This document shows, piece after piece, positions 6,126 to 6,931 of a DNA stretch of 6,931 bases. The position numbers and the translations under genes were made by a program. The notes below the pieces were generated by a model that was given only the letters and a program-made list of their open reading frames with translations, had not been told where the DNA came from and did no database searches. Source of the stretch: Sedimentisphaerales bacterium (GTDB taxonomy: Bacteria > Planctomycetota > Phycisphaerae > Sedimentisphaerales > SG8-4); the NCBI GenBank assembly GCA_016932895.1, contig JAFGCA010000232.1:1-6931 (forward strand), written 5' to 3'. Numbering within the stretch: the first letter of the stretch is position 1; the number at the start of each line of letters is the position of its first letter.

Positions 6126-6931
6126 TCGTCCTGCGCCCCCATGTCGATCCACTCAATAAGCGTACGCCGGTCCTCGTCGCTCAACGGAGCTGCACCGTCG
6201 GGAGGCATCCGTTGAATCCGTTCCCCGTTCGCAGCCGGTGCGTCCCACGGATAGGAAGTGCCACGTCCATAAAGAGACCAGACGAGCGGCGAGGTGCGGG
6301 CGGGTCCCCGAACGTGGGTTCGCACATCCTCGAAGCTGGCCAAGCGCGGCGGCGCGCCGCCTCCGTGACACGCCCCGCTGGCGCAACTCCGCCGGATCAG
6401 CGGCGCCACATCGCTCCCATACGTTACTGATCTCCGGCGCTCGGGGGGGAGCGTGAGGTCCATCGGGGACCGTTTGACGGCTTCCACCACGCGGTTCTCC
6501 GGGGCCAGCTCACCGTCCTCGTGGCATCCGATGCAGCCGCGCGGCTCCCGGTTTCGAACCCAGATCCAGCGGCACGACCGCAATGCCATGCCGTCGGTAT
6601 CCAGCAGTTGGAGTTGGATGGGGATGTTGGCCGGCACGCGGATGTTGAAAGACCCGTCCGGGTCCACATCCACCTCGCCGAGCACGCGGGTCATGGGCGG
6701 CTCCGGCTCCTCGGCCGCGTCGCGTCCGTCGCGGGCCACTCCTTCCAGCACCCGCAGCCGCACGCTGCTGTCGGTCGGCAGCCATTCGGAACGCGGCAGG
6801 TCGCTCTGGCGGATATTCAGGCAGTAGAGGATTCCCGTGGGATCCTGCTCGTCGACGACTGACGAACGCCCGTCCGGCTCGGATCGCGGAACCAGCAGAT
6901 TCGCCTGCAAGTCGTCCCGCAAGGGGTCATC
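6122..6931 (-). CDS. HzsA-like dihaem c-type cytochrome, C-terminal part (5' partial)
   Basis: The frame is open to the right window edge, so these 269 residues are only the C-terminal part; the first possible start inside the window (TTG at 6922) is not a real start. Near the beginning is a PTGILYCLNI stretch. A beta-rich region follows (VDVDPDGSFNIRVPANIP, then QLLDTDGMALRS), leading into a haem-binding CIGCH (fragment residues 133-137). I associate this arrangement with the hydrazine synthase alpha-subunit (HzsA) middle-domain family. A second domain has DVAPLIRRSC and the variant haem motif CASGACH (CX4CH, 183-189), then RMPPDG (possible axial Met at 242) and the ending LIEWIDMGA, as in planctomycete-type cytochrome c domains. 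Any N-terminal signal peptide and propeller would lie beyond the window. The TGA stop overlaps the next gene's ATG. Family placement is fairly secure. Hydrazine synthesis is not implied: homologues of unknown function appear widespread outside anammox bacteria, and no hzsB or hzsC partner is visible here. Confidence 0.82.
   Translation of the reverse strand, partial: DDPLRDDLQANLLVPRSEPDGRSSVVDEQDPTGILYCLNIRQSDLPRSEWLPTDSSVRLRVLEGVARDGRDAAEEPEPPMTRVLGEVDVDPDGSFNIRVPANIPIQLQLLDTDGMALRSCRWIWVRNREPRGCIGCHEDGELAPENRVVEAVKRSPMDLTLPPERRRSVTYGSDVAPLIRRSCASGACHGGGAPPRLASFEDVRTHVRGPARTSPLVWSLYGRGTSYPWDAPAANGERIQRMPPDGAAPLSDEDRRTLIEWIDMGAQDE

Noticed and set aside
6126..6152. Upstream ATG at 6152 as the start of the FG-GAP protein
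   Set aside because: It would add nine residues (MDRHGGAGR) ahead of an intact signal peptide and extend the overlap with the upstream gene to 31 bases. The ATGA-overlapping start at 6125 fits better.
4497..6215. A 572-codon open frame on the plus strand opposite the FG-GAP gene
   Set aside because: Its translation is rich in runs of Val, Ala and Asp (for example VVVVI opposite each DYDNDG loop) and has no domain or signal peptide. It is the antisense shadow of a GC-rich coding gene with clear family motifs.
6122..6931. Naming this gene hzsA and inferring hydrazine synthesis
   Set aside because: Only the C-terminal part is visible, the family appears broader than anammox bacteria, and no partner subunits are seen in the window.
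1..6931. Search for tRNA, rRNA, CRISPR arrays, insertion sequences, attachment sites, riboswitches or internal terminators
   Set aside because: No such pattern was recognised by eye. The window is almost wholly coding on the minus strand and leaves no room for independent elements.

Overview
The window holds part of one minus-strand operon, and every gene in it appears to encode an exported (periplasmic, surface or secreted) protein. Base composition is GC-rich. The mixture of families is typical of environmental Gram-negative lineages such as Acidobacteriota, Planctomycetota or related uncultured groups: a hydrazine-synthase-alpha-like cytochrome, an FG-GAP/ASPIC-UnbV protein, a YVTN-propeller/multiheme fusion, a stand-alone Reg_prop propeller and a branched-chain-amino-acid-type binding protein. 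The sequence alone does not fix the phylum.

Layout in transcription order (right to left): (1) 6931-6122, the C-terminal part of an HzsA-like c-type cytochrome, cut by the window edge; (2) 6125-4503, a CRTAC1-like FG-GAP propeller with a C-terminal ASPIC/UnbV domain; (3) 4506-1654, a 950-residue fusion with ten CXXCH haem motifs: two tandem tetrahaem cytochrome c554-like modules, a YVTN beta-propeller, and a dihaem peroxidase/MauG-like domain; (4) 1639-509, a signal-peptide-bearing protein built almost wholly of seven Reg_prop-type repeats, with no kinase; (5) 512-1, the first 170 codons of a periplasmic substrate-binding protein (LivK/Peripla_BP_6 type) with an unusual N-terminal extension, cut by the other window edge.

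The genes are packed very tightly. Three junctions are 4-base ATGA stop/start overlaps. The fourth has a perfect AGGAGGG ribosome-binding site that overlaps the preceding stop codon. There is no intergenic stretch longer than about 15 bases and no internal terminator or promoter that I can see; the operon promoter and terminator lie outside the window.

Working together (inference): twelve predicted c-type haems are spread over two proteins, and three different beta-propeller classes occur in three consecutive genes, together with a solute-binding protein. This suggests an extracytoplasmic redox system that binds and perhaps oxidises or senses an unidentified substrate. The substrate cannot be read from this sequence. 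The HzsA resemblance should not be taken as evidence of anammox.
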